Source of the DNA: DASQZK01 sp963732905
Lineage (GTDB): Bacteria; Bacteroidota; Bacteroidia; Bacteroidales; GCA-2748055
Direction: 5' to 3'
Assembly (NCBI GenBank): GCA_963732905.1
Contig: CAVTBM010000009.1
Span: forward strand, 1-64,000
Length of the DNA: 64,000 bases
Shown: positions 33,911 through 42,624 of the stretch, one piece after another
Layout of the letters: each line of letters starts with the position of its first letter
Numbering within the stretch: position 1 is the first letter of the stretch
Made by a program: the position numbers and the translations under genes
Notes under the pieces: model-generated
What the model was told of the DNA's origin: nothing
Database searches by the model: none
Seen by the model: the letters and a program-made list of their open reading frames with translations, nothing else

Positions 33911-35827
33911 ATGAATGAAAGCCGTTCCATGAAGTCCGGATCAAATCATGATGATGATTTTCACAGGTTAAGGGCAGGTGATCTTGAACTCTGTTTTCAC
34001 AACGGAAACGTCAGGTACATTCAATCCGGTGATACGGAAATCATCCGGATGATCTACCTGGCCGTCCGTGATCGCAATTGGGGAACGTTAAGCACAGAAA
34101 TTCACAATCTTAACATTCAACAAGGCACCCGACAGTTCTCGGTCACATTCAAAATGCTTTTTGGAAACCCCGTGGTTTTTGAAGCTGACTGCGCCTTAAA
34201 AGGGCATGCAGATAATCGCCTGGAGTATCATTTTTCAGGCAGGGTCACATCTGACTTTTGGCGAAACCGTATCGGTTTCTGTGTTCTGCATCCCGTTGAT
34301 GATTGTGCAGGAAAGCCCTGCAAAATAATTCACACAAGCGGTACGGAAGAAATGGGCCGTTTCCCCGGAATTATCAACCCTCACCAGCCATTTGTGGATA
34401 TACAGCGGATAGGATGGTGGCCCCGACCCGGTTTTGCTGAACTTACGTTTGAAGGGGATATATTCGAAATGGAGGACCAGCGCAACTGGAGTGATGCTTC
34501 GTTTAAAACTTATTCTACGCCTCTTGCAAAACCTTTCCCAGTTAAAATGAATACAGGCGACCGGGTTGAACAAACCATAACCCTTCGGGCCGACCTGCCA
34601 TCTTTAGATAAAAAGTCTGAAAATGAGGAAAAGGATGGACTGATCCATTATTCCTTTCATTACGACCGCATGACCGGGGTGCCTTCCATAGGCTCGCTGT
34701 ACCGGACAGAAAACGGAAAACCGGATTCCTCTGCCATTCATCTCCTGAAAAAAACAGGAATTACCCATATACGTTATGACATTGATTTCTCATCTGGTGG
34801 CTGGCATGAAGCACTGTTACAGTTTATCGGTGATGTGGAAGATATCGGCACTGCAGCAGAACTGGCTTTTCACGTCAATGGGAATGACCATAAAAACCTG
34901 ATTCAGGCCTTCAAAATATTTGAGAAAATCACTGAAAAAGTCCGGTGTATCGAGTTTTTTACCATTGGATCGAAGACAACCCGTCTGAATACACTAAAAG
35001 ATCTTCTGCCGGTTGTCCGGGATACCTTCCCCGGAGTCAAAATCGGGGCCGGTACGGATTTCGATTTTGCGGAAATCAACCGCTACCGGTTTAATCCGGA
35101 TCCGGTTGATTTTGTCCTTTACAGCATCTGCCCCCAGGTACATGCCTTCGATGATCTGAGTCTTGTCGAAAACCTGGAGGCGCAGCCAGACACGGTCAAA
35201 TCCGCCAGATCTGCCTTTCCCGGTAACGGTATCCATGTTTCCGTAATTTCACTCCTCAGGCGTTCAAATCCTGATGCAACAAAGGAAGATAAACCAGCCG
35301 GCAGGGTAGTACCATTCGACAAGCGGCAAATGTCGGTTCTGGGTGCACAATGGGGTCTGGTCTCGTTAAAGCACCTTATGGAAACAAAGGTCGACTGGAT
35401 TACAATTTTCGAAACGCACGGCTACAATGGCTTGATTTTAAAAGACGACCGGATGGAATACGGTGGCCTTTATCCGTCTGACAAGTGGATACAGTCCCCG
35501 TTTAGCATGATGCTTGAAATCATCTTGAAATTCAGGCCAGATACGATTGTCCCCTCTATTTCTTCTGCACCCCTGAAATCGGAGGTGATCTTGTTGAAAA
35601 GAAAAGATCAGCATTTAATGGTTCTGATCAATTTTACCTCCCAGGATCAAGGTATCAGAAAACCGGTTTTTCCAGATCCGTCTACCGCTATTTTGTTAAC
35701 CGATGAAATTCTGCAGAATCACTCCCCGGATGATGCTTCAATACTCACTTTTAAACCGTCGGAAGGGAAATGGCAGAAGGATTCTCTGATTATTCCGTCA
35801 AAATCTGTATTATTTTTAATGTACTAA
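33911..35827 (+). CDS. apnL: Putative D-apionate lactonase
   Basis: A 638-residue cytoplasmic protein without a signal peptide. The N-terminal beta-rich domain (about 18-230) includes RAGDLELCFHNGNVRYIQSG and IYLAVRDRNWGTLSTEIHNL, which I recognise as the start of the ApnL family. A TIM-barrel-like middle (about 240-520) and a beta-sandwich C-terminus follow. ApnL opens D-apionolactone to D-apionate, the step between the dehydrogenase and the oxidoisomerase encoded just upstream. It has no similarity to small calcium-dependent lactonases. It is the last gene of the tight operon, and the next gene is 155 bases away with a different role. Confidence 0.72.
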   Translation: MNESRSMKSGSNHDDDFHRLRAGDLELCFHNGNVRYIQSGDTEIIRMIYLAVRDRNWGTLSTEIHNLNIQQGTRQFSVTFKMLFGNPVVFEADCALKGHADNRLEYHFSGRVTSDFWRNRIGFCVLHPVDDCAGKPCKIIHTSGTEEMGRFPGIINPHQPFVDIQRIGWWPRPGFAELTFEGDIFEMEDQRNWSDASFKTYSTPLAKPFPVKMNTGDRVEQTITLRADLPSLDKKSENEEKDGLIHYSFHYDRMTGVPSIGSLYRTENGKPDSSAIHLLKKTGITHIRYDIDFSSGGWHEALLQFIGDVEDIGTAAELAFHVNGNDHKNLIQAFKIFEKITEKVRCIEFFTIGSKTTRLNTLKDLLPVVRDTFPGVKIGAGTDFDFAEINRYRFNPDPVDFVLYSICPQVHAFDDLSLVENLEAQPDTVKSARSAFPGNGIHVSVISLLRRSNPDATKEDKPAGRVVPFDKRQMSVLGAQWGLVSLKHLMETKVDWITIFETHGYNGLILKDDRMEYGGLYPSDKWIQSPFSMMLEIILKFRPDTIVPSISSAPLKSEVILLKRKDQHLMVLINFTSQDQGIRKPVFPDPSTAILLTDEILQNHSPDDASILTFKPSEGKWQKDSLIIPSKSVLFLMY

Positions 35828-35982
35828 AGTATTCACTGGAGCATTATTGTTAACCAGAATTATCCACGACTTAATCTGAAAGTCAGAGACAGAATAATAT
35901 AATCATGGTACAATTTTTATTTCAATTTTCTGTTAATGATGTTTAAACCAATCGGTTTAGATTGGTTAAATTCTTAATCATC

Positions 35983-36696
35983 ATGAAAATACCATTTTTC
36001 ATTTTGCTTCTTTACTTTCCCGGATGTCTTGTTTTGTCGCAACCGGTATTTAAAAACCCAGGATTTCCGGATCATGAATCGTATGTTTTGCATGAATATC
36101 TCGATGCAAAGGTGGGATACATCACTTCAAAAATCAATATCAGTCTGAAAGTGAAGAACAACATGAAATATTATTCCATTGTTGTTGATGAGGGTGGACT
36201 CTTCAGAAATGAAATAGATGTCCGGTATTCAGATCTGACGACCATCTCAGAACAACGTGTTGACCTGAAAACCAACTCAGTTGTACAGTATTTTACTAAG
36301 ACAGGCGATTCTGTACGCTTTTTTAATGAAGAAAAAAATGTCGATAAGAATATTTTCACCCATGAGACCAATATTTATTCTCCCCTGGCATATTTTCTTT
36401 CTTTCCGGGGATTTCCTTTTAATACCGGTAACAGTGTTTCATTCAAAACTTACATGTACGCCTATGGCGGCGTTTTAACCATGAATCTGAAACAAGTGAC
36501 AGGGAAGACGGTAACGGTCAAAGCGGGTACTTTCGACTGCAATGTGCTTGAACTTTCGGTGGGAGGGTGGCAGTCTATGTTTGCCCCGGATAAGTATTAT
36601 TTTTATTTTTCTGTGGATCCTCCTTACCGTTTCATTAAATACGAAGAAAAAGTTGACGGAATATGGAAGGGTGATGAACTGGAAAATATACTGTAA
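35983..36696 (+). CDS. DUF3108-like secreted protein
   Basis: A 237-residue protein from the chosen ATG (MKIPFFILLLYFPGCLVLSQ). A TTG 21 bases upstream would extend it but spoil the signal peptide. The mature part (about 20-237) is an antiparallel beta protein in the style of DUF3108 (about 60-230), with TFDCNVLELSVGGWQSMFAP and YYFYFSVDPPYRFIKYEE near the end. The family is periplasmic and of unknown function. It is not obviously linked to the apiose genes upstream or the potassium genes downstream. Confidence 0.6.
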   Translation: MKIPFFILLLYFPGCLVLSQPVFKNPGFPDHESYVLHEYLDAKVGYITSKINISLKVKNNMKYYSIVVDEGGLFRNEIDVRYSDLTTISEQRVDLKTNSVVQYFTKTGDSVRFFNEEKNVDKNIFTHETNIYSPLAYFLSFRGFPFNTGNSVSFKTYMYAYGGVLTMNLKQVTGKTVTVKAGTFDCNVLELSVGGWQSMFAPDKYYFYFSVDPPYRFIKYEEKVDGIWKGDELENIL

Positions 36697-37251
36697 ACGG
36701 TACATCTTTGAAATGTTAAAAGTATACCACTGAGAAATGAATGTAAAAACAGGCTCACCGGGACCTGAATGAAATTTTCTCCAAACCGGTTTTAATGGAA
36801 CCTGGCGGAAATGCCAGGACAATGGCTTACGCATAGAACGAGTACCCGTTCAATGACCCTGAAGGCTTACGATCACCGATGTGCCGGGCTTGAGTTCTTC
36901 ACTTCCCCTTGCAGACAACGTATCACCCTCCGGCAGATTGCAAATATTTCAGCACTATCCTTCATCGATATCCCCTGCTTTACATCTACAACTTCACTTT
37001 ACCGGGATTAGCCCGGACAACGAATTATCTCTCAAGGGATGTCACAACAGAGCTAAAAGCTACTACGAAGGACCTTCCGGCACGTATCAGTCATCCCTAA
37101 AAAAACAAATTCTTCAGGGAGTTTATGACATATCCTGACTGGTTGAATTTATATGAAACCTTAATGTCCCCGGGAATAGCTCCCTGCATATCCTGCGCCG
37201 CTATTTGGAAATTTTAAAAATACCGGATGACCTTTTCATCTCTTTATTAAA
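36697..37251 (+). other. Long intergenic region upstream of the kdp operon
   Basis: About 555 bases (700 up to kdpF) without a supportable gene. The short open frames at 36811-37138 and 37205-37480 have no family-like sequence. A structured leader or a small RNA is possible in so long a gap before a tightly regulated operon, but I cannot fold it with confidence and recognise no known riboswitch core. Confidence 0.4.
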
Positions 37252-37266
37252 TTTTTATACCCCGCC
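37252..37266 (+). promoter_or_regulatory. Candidate KdpE operator
   Basis: TTTTTATACCCCGCC differs at one base from TTTTTACACCCCGCC, the core of the E. coli KdpE site as I remember it. It lies 134 bases before kdpF, a plausible activator position. A near-palindrome (TATAAAAGCTTTATA) follows about 12 bases later. The match is short and the comparison is from memory. Confidence 0.35.
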
Positions 37267-37400
37267 TGGTAATCTTTATAAAAGCTTTATAAGTTCCGTC
37301 GCAATTTTGTACCGGTATAAAATTAACGGGAATGAAATCAATTATAGACTTTCTTATGGTAATGCCTGCAAACTTGCCGCCTGGCAGGATGCAGACCGGA

Positions 37401-37496
37401 ATGAACAGTACTTCATGGCTTGTTGCAGGGGCAATTATTGCGTTTTTATTGCTCGTTTATCTGGTTATAACCTTGATTAAATCTGAAAAATTCTAA
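37401..37496 (+). CDS. kdpF: K+-transporting ATPase subunit KdpF
   Basis: A 31-residue single-helix peptide, MNSTSWLVAGAIIAFLLLVY followed by LVITLIKSEKF. Hydrophobic residues 7-25 and the basic C-terminus match KdpF, the lipid-like stabiliser of the KdpFABC complex. The stop lies two bases before the kdpA start codon, the usual arrangement. The gene is too short for most gene callers, and the overlapping longer frame at 37205-37480 is not coding. Confidence 0.88.
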   Translation: MNSTSWLVAGAIIAFLLLVYLVITLIKSEKF

Positions 37497-37498
37497 GC

Positions 37499-39190
37499 AT
37501 GACGTCACAAGATTTCATTCAGTTACTGTTTTATTTTGCAGTGCTGATTATACTCACACCGATTCTGGGAAATTATATGAGCGAGGTCTTTACAGGGCAC
37601 AGGCATTTCATGTTACCCGTGTTTGGATGGCTGGAAAAATTAATATTCAAGATTACAGGGGTGGACCGTGATGAAGAAACTAACTGGAGATCTTACACAT
37701 TCAGCTTGCTACTATTTAATTTTACAGGATTTATTTTTTTATTCCTGATTCAGCTATTTCAGTCCGGATTGCCCCTCAATCCTGAACATTTCCCTGATGT
37801 TTCATGGCATTCCGCATTCAATACTGCAGTCAGTTTTATGACTAATACCAATTGGCAGGGATATGCCGGAGAAACTACCATGAGCTATTTTGTACAGATG
37901 CTTGGATTTACCGTTCAAAATTTTGTAAGTGCAGCTACAGGTATTGCCGTATTGTTAGCCCTAATCCGGGGAATTGCAGGAAAAACCACCGACAAACTGG
38001 GCAACTTTTGGGTTGATCTTACACGCACAACAATATACATACTTCTGCCTCTGTCTATGTTGTTTGCGCTTTTATTAGCAGGGCAGGGAGTGGTTCAGAA
38101 CTTCAAATCTTATGAAACAGTTCAAACTTTGGAAGGTGCGCATCAAATAATCCCAATGGGGCCGGCAGCTTCACAGATAGCTATTAAACAACTGGGAACG
38201 AACGGCGGCGGATTCTTTAATTCAAACAGTTCGCATCCTTTTGAAAACCCTACGCCACTGAGTAATTTTCTCGAAATGCTGGCTATACTGTTAATACCGT
38301 CAGCCTTAACCTTCACATATGGCAAAATGGTTGGGTCAGTCCGGCATGGATGGATTGTTTTTTCTGTTATGCTGATATTGTTTGTTGCCGGCCTGAGTAT
38401 TTCATTGTATTCAGAATATTCTTCCAATCCTGTCTATGGTAAAATTCCTCTCATGGAAGGCAAGGAGACCCGCTTTGGGATTACCAACAGTGTTCTTTGG
38501 TCGACATCAACTTCCGCAGCCTCAAATGGGTCTGTAAACGCTATGCAGGAAAGCCTTTCTCCGTTGGCTGGTATGATATCCATGTTAAATATTATGCTGG
38601 GAGAAATTATATTCGGTGGGGTGGGAGCGGGACTATATGGCATGGTAGTTTTCATCATTCTCACAGTATTCATTGCCGGGCTTATGGTTGGAAGGACACC
38701 CGAATATCTGGGAAAAAAAATAGAAGCCTTTGAAATTAAAATGGCAATTCTGGCCGTACTTGCACCAAGCGCGGTGATACTACTTTTTTCTGCATGGGCA
38801 GCCATATCCAAAGTAGGGTTGTCAAGTTTGAACAATGCAGGGCCACATGGTTTATCGGAGATACTTTATGCGTATAGTTCGGCCGCAGGTAATAACGGAA
38901 GCGCCTTTGCGGGGTTAAATGCCAACACGGTTTTTTACAACCTTACATTAGGCCTCGGAATGTTAATCGGGCGTTTTGGTGTGATTATTCCGGTACTTGC
39001 TATTGCTGGCAATATGGCTTTGAAAAAGAAAATTCCACCCTCATCAGGGACTTTTCGCACAGACAACTGGCTCTTTATTGGCTTACTCATTACTGTTATT
39101 CTCATAGTCGGCGGTTTGACCTTCTTTCCCGCCATATCTCTTGGCCCGCTCATCGAACACTTACTTTTAAACATGGGAATTACCTTTTAA
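37499..39190 (+). CDS. kdpA: K+-transporting ATPase subunit KdpA
   Basis: A 563-residue inner-membrane protein of normal KdpA length with ten or more helices. It is the K+-selective channel-like subunit related to SKT transporters. Pore-loop family blocks are visible: FMTNTNWQGYAGETTMSYF (about 118-136), QLGTNGGGFFNSNSSHPFENP (about 230-250), FGITNSVLWSTSTSAASNGS (about 328-347) and AYSSAAGNNGSAFAGLN (about 458-474). It lies between kdpF and kdpB, with 12 bases to the latter. Confidence 0.97.
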   Translation: MTSQDFIQLLFYFAVLIILTPILGNYMSEVFTGHRHFMLPVFGWLEKLIFKITGVDRDEETNWRSYTFSLLLFNFTGFIFLFLIQLFQSGLPLNPEHFPDVSWHSAFNTAVSFMTNTNWQGYAGETTMSYFVQMLGFTVQNFVSAATGIAVLLALIRGIAGKTTDKLGNFWVDLTRTTIYILLPLSMLFALLLAGQGVVQNFKSYETVQTLEGAHQIIPMGPAASQIAIKQLGTNGGGFFNSNSSHPFENPTPLSNFLEMLAILLIPSALTFTYGKMVGSVRHGWIVFSVMLILFVAGLSISLYSEYSSNPVYGKIPLMEGKETRFGITNSVLWSTSTSAASNGSVNAMQESLSPLAGMISMLNIMLGEIIFGGVGAGLYGMVVFIILTVFIAGLMVGRTPEYLGKKIEAFEIKMAILAVLAPSAVILLFSAWAAISKVGLSSLNNAGPHGLSEILYAYSSAAGNNGSAFAGLNANTVFYNLTLGLGMLIGRFGVIIPVLAIAGNMALKKKIPPSSGTFRTDNWLFIGLLITVILIVGGLTFFPAISLGPLIEHLLLNMGITF

Positions 39191-39202
39191 TTCCGGTATG
39201 CT

Positions 39203-41281
39203 ATGAAAACAAATCTGAATTCGAGTATTTTCAATAAAAAATTATTACTACAGGCGGTAAAGGACAGTGTAATAAAATTTAATCCCGGATTATTAATTAA
39301 AAACCCGGTTATTTTTATTGTAGCGGTAGGTGCTGTATTGTCAACTGTTGTGGTTATTACAGATGTTTTCCTTCATAGTTTCTCGTCTTCCAATTTTCAG
39401 ATAGCTTTGTGGCTGTGGTTCACCGTTTTGTTTGCCAATTTTTCGGAAGCTATTGCTGAAGGCAGGGGAAAGGCACAAGCGAACAGTTTAAGGAAAAACC
39501 GTAAACAGGTTAAAGCAAGAAAGCTTAATGATAAAGATGAGCAAAATGTATTTGCAATTGACCTTAAAAAGGGAGACATTGTAATTTGCGAAGCGGGGGA
39601 TATTATACCTTCGGATGGAGAAGTAATTGAAGGGATAGCAAGTGTTGACGAGTCAGCAATTACAGGAGAATCTGCCCCGGTCATCAGGGAAAGCGGGGGT
39701 GATCGATCGGCTGTAACGGGTGGCACGAAAGTAATCAGCGACAGGATAATCGTTAAGATAACATCTGAATCAGGTAATACTTTTATTGACCGGATGATTG
39801 GCCTTGTTGAAGGAGCCAAACGCCAAAAAACGCCAAATGAAATCGCTTTGTCAATTTTACTCTCAGGTTTATCCATCATCTTTCTCCTCGCCGTGGTTTC
39901 CCTTCCGGCATTCTTTAGCTACAGCCTTTCTGCTTCGGGACTGCCTTTGTCCCGGAACCTGACAATCCCGGTATTAACAGCACTTTTGGTTTGCCTTGTT
40001 CCCACTACAATTGGCGGATTATTGAGTGCTATTGGCATAAGCGGTATGGACAGGCTGTTACAGCACAATGTGATTGCAACGAGCGGACGCGCCATTGAAG
40101 CTGCCGGGGATGTGGATGTTCTTCTGCTCGATAAAACGGGAACAATAACGTTAGGTAACCGAATGGCTACGGATTTTATCCCCGCCGAAGGTGTAACGGT
40201 TGAGGAACTGGCCAACGCGGCCCAGCTTTCCTCATTGTCTGACGAAACACCCGAAGGCCGCTCCATAGTTGTATTGGCCAAGAAAACATACAATATCAGG
40301 GGCATAGGCGTTCGGCAGATACAGGCCACCTTTATTCCTTTTTCGGCTCAATCCCGCATGAGTGGTGTTGATTTCAAAACACCCCAAAACCAACTACACC
40401 AGATTCGTAAAGGTTCATCAGAAGCAATTCGTACTTTTATTGACAATAACAATGGCTATTTTCCTCAAAAAGTTCAGGACATGGTTATTGACCTTGCCCG
40501 TCAGGGAGCTACACCTTTGGTTGTTGCAGAAAATAACAAGGTTCTTGGAGTAATATGCCTTAAAGATGTTGTAAAAGGCGGGATAAAACAACGTTTTACC
40601 GAATTGCGGAAAATGGGCATAAAAACAGTAATGATAACAGGTGATAATCCATTGACCGCCGCAGCTATAGCAGCCGAAGCAGGCGTTGATGATTTTATGG
40701 CTGAGGCAACACCGGAAGATAAGCTAAGCCGGATACGTGATGAACAGAGTAAGGGTCATCTCGTTGGCATGATAGGTGACGGTACTAACGATGCTCCGGC
40801 GCTTGCTCAGGCAGATGTGGGAATAGCCATGAACTCAGGTACTCAGGCTGCCCGTGAGGCTGGCAATATGGTTGACCTTGACAGCAATCCAACCAAACTA
40901 ATTGAAGTGGTTGAAGTAGGCAAACAACTGCTTATGACACGTGGGGCATTAACAACATTTAGTATTGCAAATGATGTGGCAAAGTATTTTGCTATCATTC
41001 CTGCTTTAGCCATATCTCTGTATTCCGGTAAAAACATTGCCGGTCCACTTTCCACACTGAATATTATGAAACTTGGTTCACCGCAAAGCGCTATTTTAAG
41101 TGCGGTAATCTTCAATGCACTCATAATTATTCTTTTGATTCCCCTGGCATTAAAGGGTGTACGGTATAAACCGGTAACAGCTAACGCAGCACTGACCCGT
41201 AACCTGTTGATATTTGGAATAGGGGGTATTATTGCGCCTTTTATCGGAATAAAACTGATTGATATATTGATAAACTTGTAA
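39203..41281 (+). CDS. kdpB: K+-transporting P-type ATPase subunit KdpB
   Basis: A 692-residue ATPase that energises K+ uptake through KdpA. The actuator motif TGES lies near 154-157, the phosphorylation site is D310 in LLLDKTGTITLG, and GDGTNDAPALAQADVG lies near 525-540. The nucleotide-binding domain (about 340-460) carries FIPFSAQSRMSGVDF with the KdpB-type serine. All catalytic residues are present. It follows kdpA by 12 bases. A small gene of unknown role separates it from kdpC. Confidence 0.97.
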   Translation: MKTNLNSSIFNKKLLLQAVKDSVIKFNPGLLIKNPVIFIVAVGAVLSTVVVITDVFLHSFSSSNFQIALWLWFTVLFANFSEAIAEGRGKAQANSLRKNRKQVKARKLNDKDEQNVFAIDLKKGDIVICEAGDIIPSDGEVIEGIASVDESAITGESAPVIRESGGDRSAVTGGTKVISDRIIVKITSESGNTFIDRMIGLVEGAKRQKTPNEIALSILLSGLSIIFLLAVVSLPAFFSYSLSASGLPLSRNLTIPVLTALLVCLVPTTIGGLLSAIGISGMDRLLQHNVIATSGRAIEAAGDVDVLLLDKTGTITLGNRMATDFIPAEGVTVEELANAAQLSSLSDETPEGRSIVVLAKKTYNIRGIGVRQIQATFIPFSAQSRMSGVDFKTPQNQLHQIRKGSSEAIRTFIDNNNGYFPQKVQDMVIDLARQGATPLVVAENNKVLGVICLKDVVKGGIKQRFTELRKMGIKTVMITGDNPLTAAAIAAEAGVDDFMAEATPEDKLSRIRDEQSKGHLVGMIGDGTNDAPALAQADVGIAMNSGTQAAREAGNMVDLDSNPTKLIEVVEVGKQLLMTRGALTTFSIANDVAKYFAIIPALAISLYSGKNIAGPLSTLNIMKLGSPQSAILSAVIFNALIIILLIPLALKGVRYKPVTANAALTRNLLIFGIGGIIAPFIGIKLIDILINL

Positions 41282-41291
41282 AACATGTGTA

Positions 41292-41495
41292 ATGGAACGT
41301 CTGATGCACGATTTAAAGGACAAGCTCGCTTTACGTAAGGAAATTGAATTTGATAAAATCCGGGAGTTGGACAAAACAGAGGATAGGGACCTCATCTTAA
41401 TTTATTCCGGTAAAATCCTTGAGCTTGATTTTTTGATTAATTCCATAAATGAAATGCTGGCATACTTCGATCAAACAAAGAAGATCGTGAAGTGA
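41292..41495 (+). CDS. Small helical protein encoded between kdpB and kdpC
   Basis: A 67-residue, strongly charged and probably all-helical protein (LALRKEIEFDKIRELDKTED and KILELDFLINSINEMLAYFD), without signal peptide or membrane helix. It lies 10 bases after kdpB and 25 bases before kdpC, so it is almost certainly translated from the same mRNA. Known kdp operons do not carry a gene at this position as far as I recall. An accessory subunit, an assembly factor or an inserted passenger gene are the options, and sequence does not decide. Confidence 0.6.
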   Translation: MERLMHDLKDKLALRKEIEFDKIRELDKTEDRDLILIYSGKILELDFLINSINEMLAYFDQTKKIVK

Positions 41496-41520
41496 TCCTT
41501 AAAAATTTTAAAGTACAGGT

Positions 41521-42090
41521 ATGAAAACATTAATGATTTCTTTGAAGATATTTTTCGTTTTAACGATACTGACAGGTTTGATATATCCGCTCCTGATTAC
41601 CGGGATTGCTCAATTGGCATTTTATAATAAGGCAAACGGAAGTATGGTGTCATTGGATAATCATCTGGTCGGAAGCGCCCTGATAGGACAAGAGTTCGAC
41701 AGTTCCATTTATTTTTCGTCCCGCCCGTCAGCTATATTATACAATCCGCTTCCCTCCGGGGGCTCAAATTTTGGACTGACAAATGCAAAACTCAAGAAGC
41801 AGGTCATTGAAAGAAAAGAACATTTTATAACTGTAAACCATTTGGATAGTCTGACAAATGTGCCTGCAGAAATGATTTTTGCTTCTGCAAGTGGCCTTGA
41901 CCCTCAAATTTCTCCGGAAGCCGCTTTATTACAGGTAGAAAGGGTTGCCAAAGCCCGGAAATTTAATGAGGATCAAAAGAAGGAACTGATTCAATTGGTT
42001 AATGACATGACCGAAGCCCCTCAGCTAACATTTTTGGGAAAGAAACGGGTTAATGTATTTTTACTTAATTTAGCTGTTGATAGGATATAA
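41521..42090 (+). CDS. kdpC: K+-transporting ATPase subunit KdpC
   Basis: A 189-residue subunit with one N-terminal helix (about 7-30) and a periplasmic domain, as in KdpC of other bacteria. Signature blocks are GLIYPLLITGIAQLAF (about 20-35), FSSRPSAILYNPLPSGGSNFG (about 68-88) and SASGLDPQISPEAALLQVERV (about 121-141). KdpC raises the ATP affinity of the complex. The distance from kdpC to kdpD is unusually long because a broken GxxExxY gene lies between them. Confidence 0.96.
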   Translation: MKTLMISLKIFFVLTILTGLIYPLLITGIAQLAFYNKANGSMVSLDNHLVGSALIGQEFDSSIYFSSRPSAILYNPLPSGGSNFGLTNAKLKKQVIERKEHFITVNHLDSLTNVPAEMIFASASGLDPQISPEAALLQVERVAKARKFNEDQKKELIQLVNDMTEAPQLTFLGKKRVNVFLLNLAVDRI

Positions 42091-42168
42091 TCACCACAAA
42101 GACACTTAGTTCACCAGTGAATACAGGACTATGTGGAGAATGTGACTATATGGTAAAAAAATAAAAAC

Positions 42169-42610
42169 ATGATCACCCAGGACTATTTAGATCAGTTAAC
42201 CTATAAAATTATCGGATGTGCTATTGAAGTCCATCAAGAACCTGGGCCGGGTTTGCTTGAACACATTTACGAGAAGTGTTTCATTTACGAACTTAAGCTT
42301 CATGGCTTTGATGTAAAAAGTCAATTTACCGTCCCCGTTTTTTTACAAAGGACTTGAAATGGAGTGTGATTTAAAGCTTGATGTATTGATCAATAATTTG
42401 GTTATTGTTGAATTAAAATCAGTAAATGAAATGCATCCTTTTTTTGAAGCACAATTGTTAACTTACATGAAGTTAATGGAGATTCCGAAAGGGATTCTGA
42501 TCAATTTTAATTGCAAAAATTTATTTCATGATGGCCGGAAAACTTTCGTAAACGATTACTATGCTGAATTACCTCAAAAATTAATTTATATGTTGTATGT
42601 GACGATATAA
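42169..42610 (+). pseudogene. GxxExxY protein, frameshifted in a T7 run
   Basis: The first frame gives IIGCAIEVHQEPGPGLLEHI and YEKCFIYELKLHGFDVKSQF, then ends shortly after the T-run at 42338-42344. Removing one T continues as VPVFYKGLEMECDLKLDVLI, then VIVELKSVNEMHPFFEAQLL and ILINFNCKNLFHDGRKTF, giving a protein of about 146 residues. GxxExxY proteins have a restriction-endonuclease-like core (the E-L-K in VIVELKSV) and unknown role. It sits inside the kdp operon, and the upstream spacer starts CACCACAAAGACACTTAG, a type of dispersed sequence often seen near these genes. It may be a sequencing error in a homopolymer. Confidence 0.8.
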
Positions 42611-42624
42611 CAAAGTTGTAAAAA

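Noticed and set aside
36811..37138. Three overlapping plus-strand frames upstream of kdp
   Set aside because: They overlap one another in different frames over the same DNA, have odd composition and match nothing I know.
37205..37480. A 91-codon plus-strand frame overlapping kdpF
   Set aside because: It reads kdpF in another frame, has no family-like sequence, and kdpF itself is well supported.
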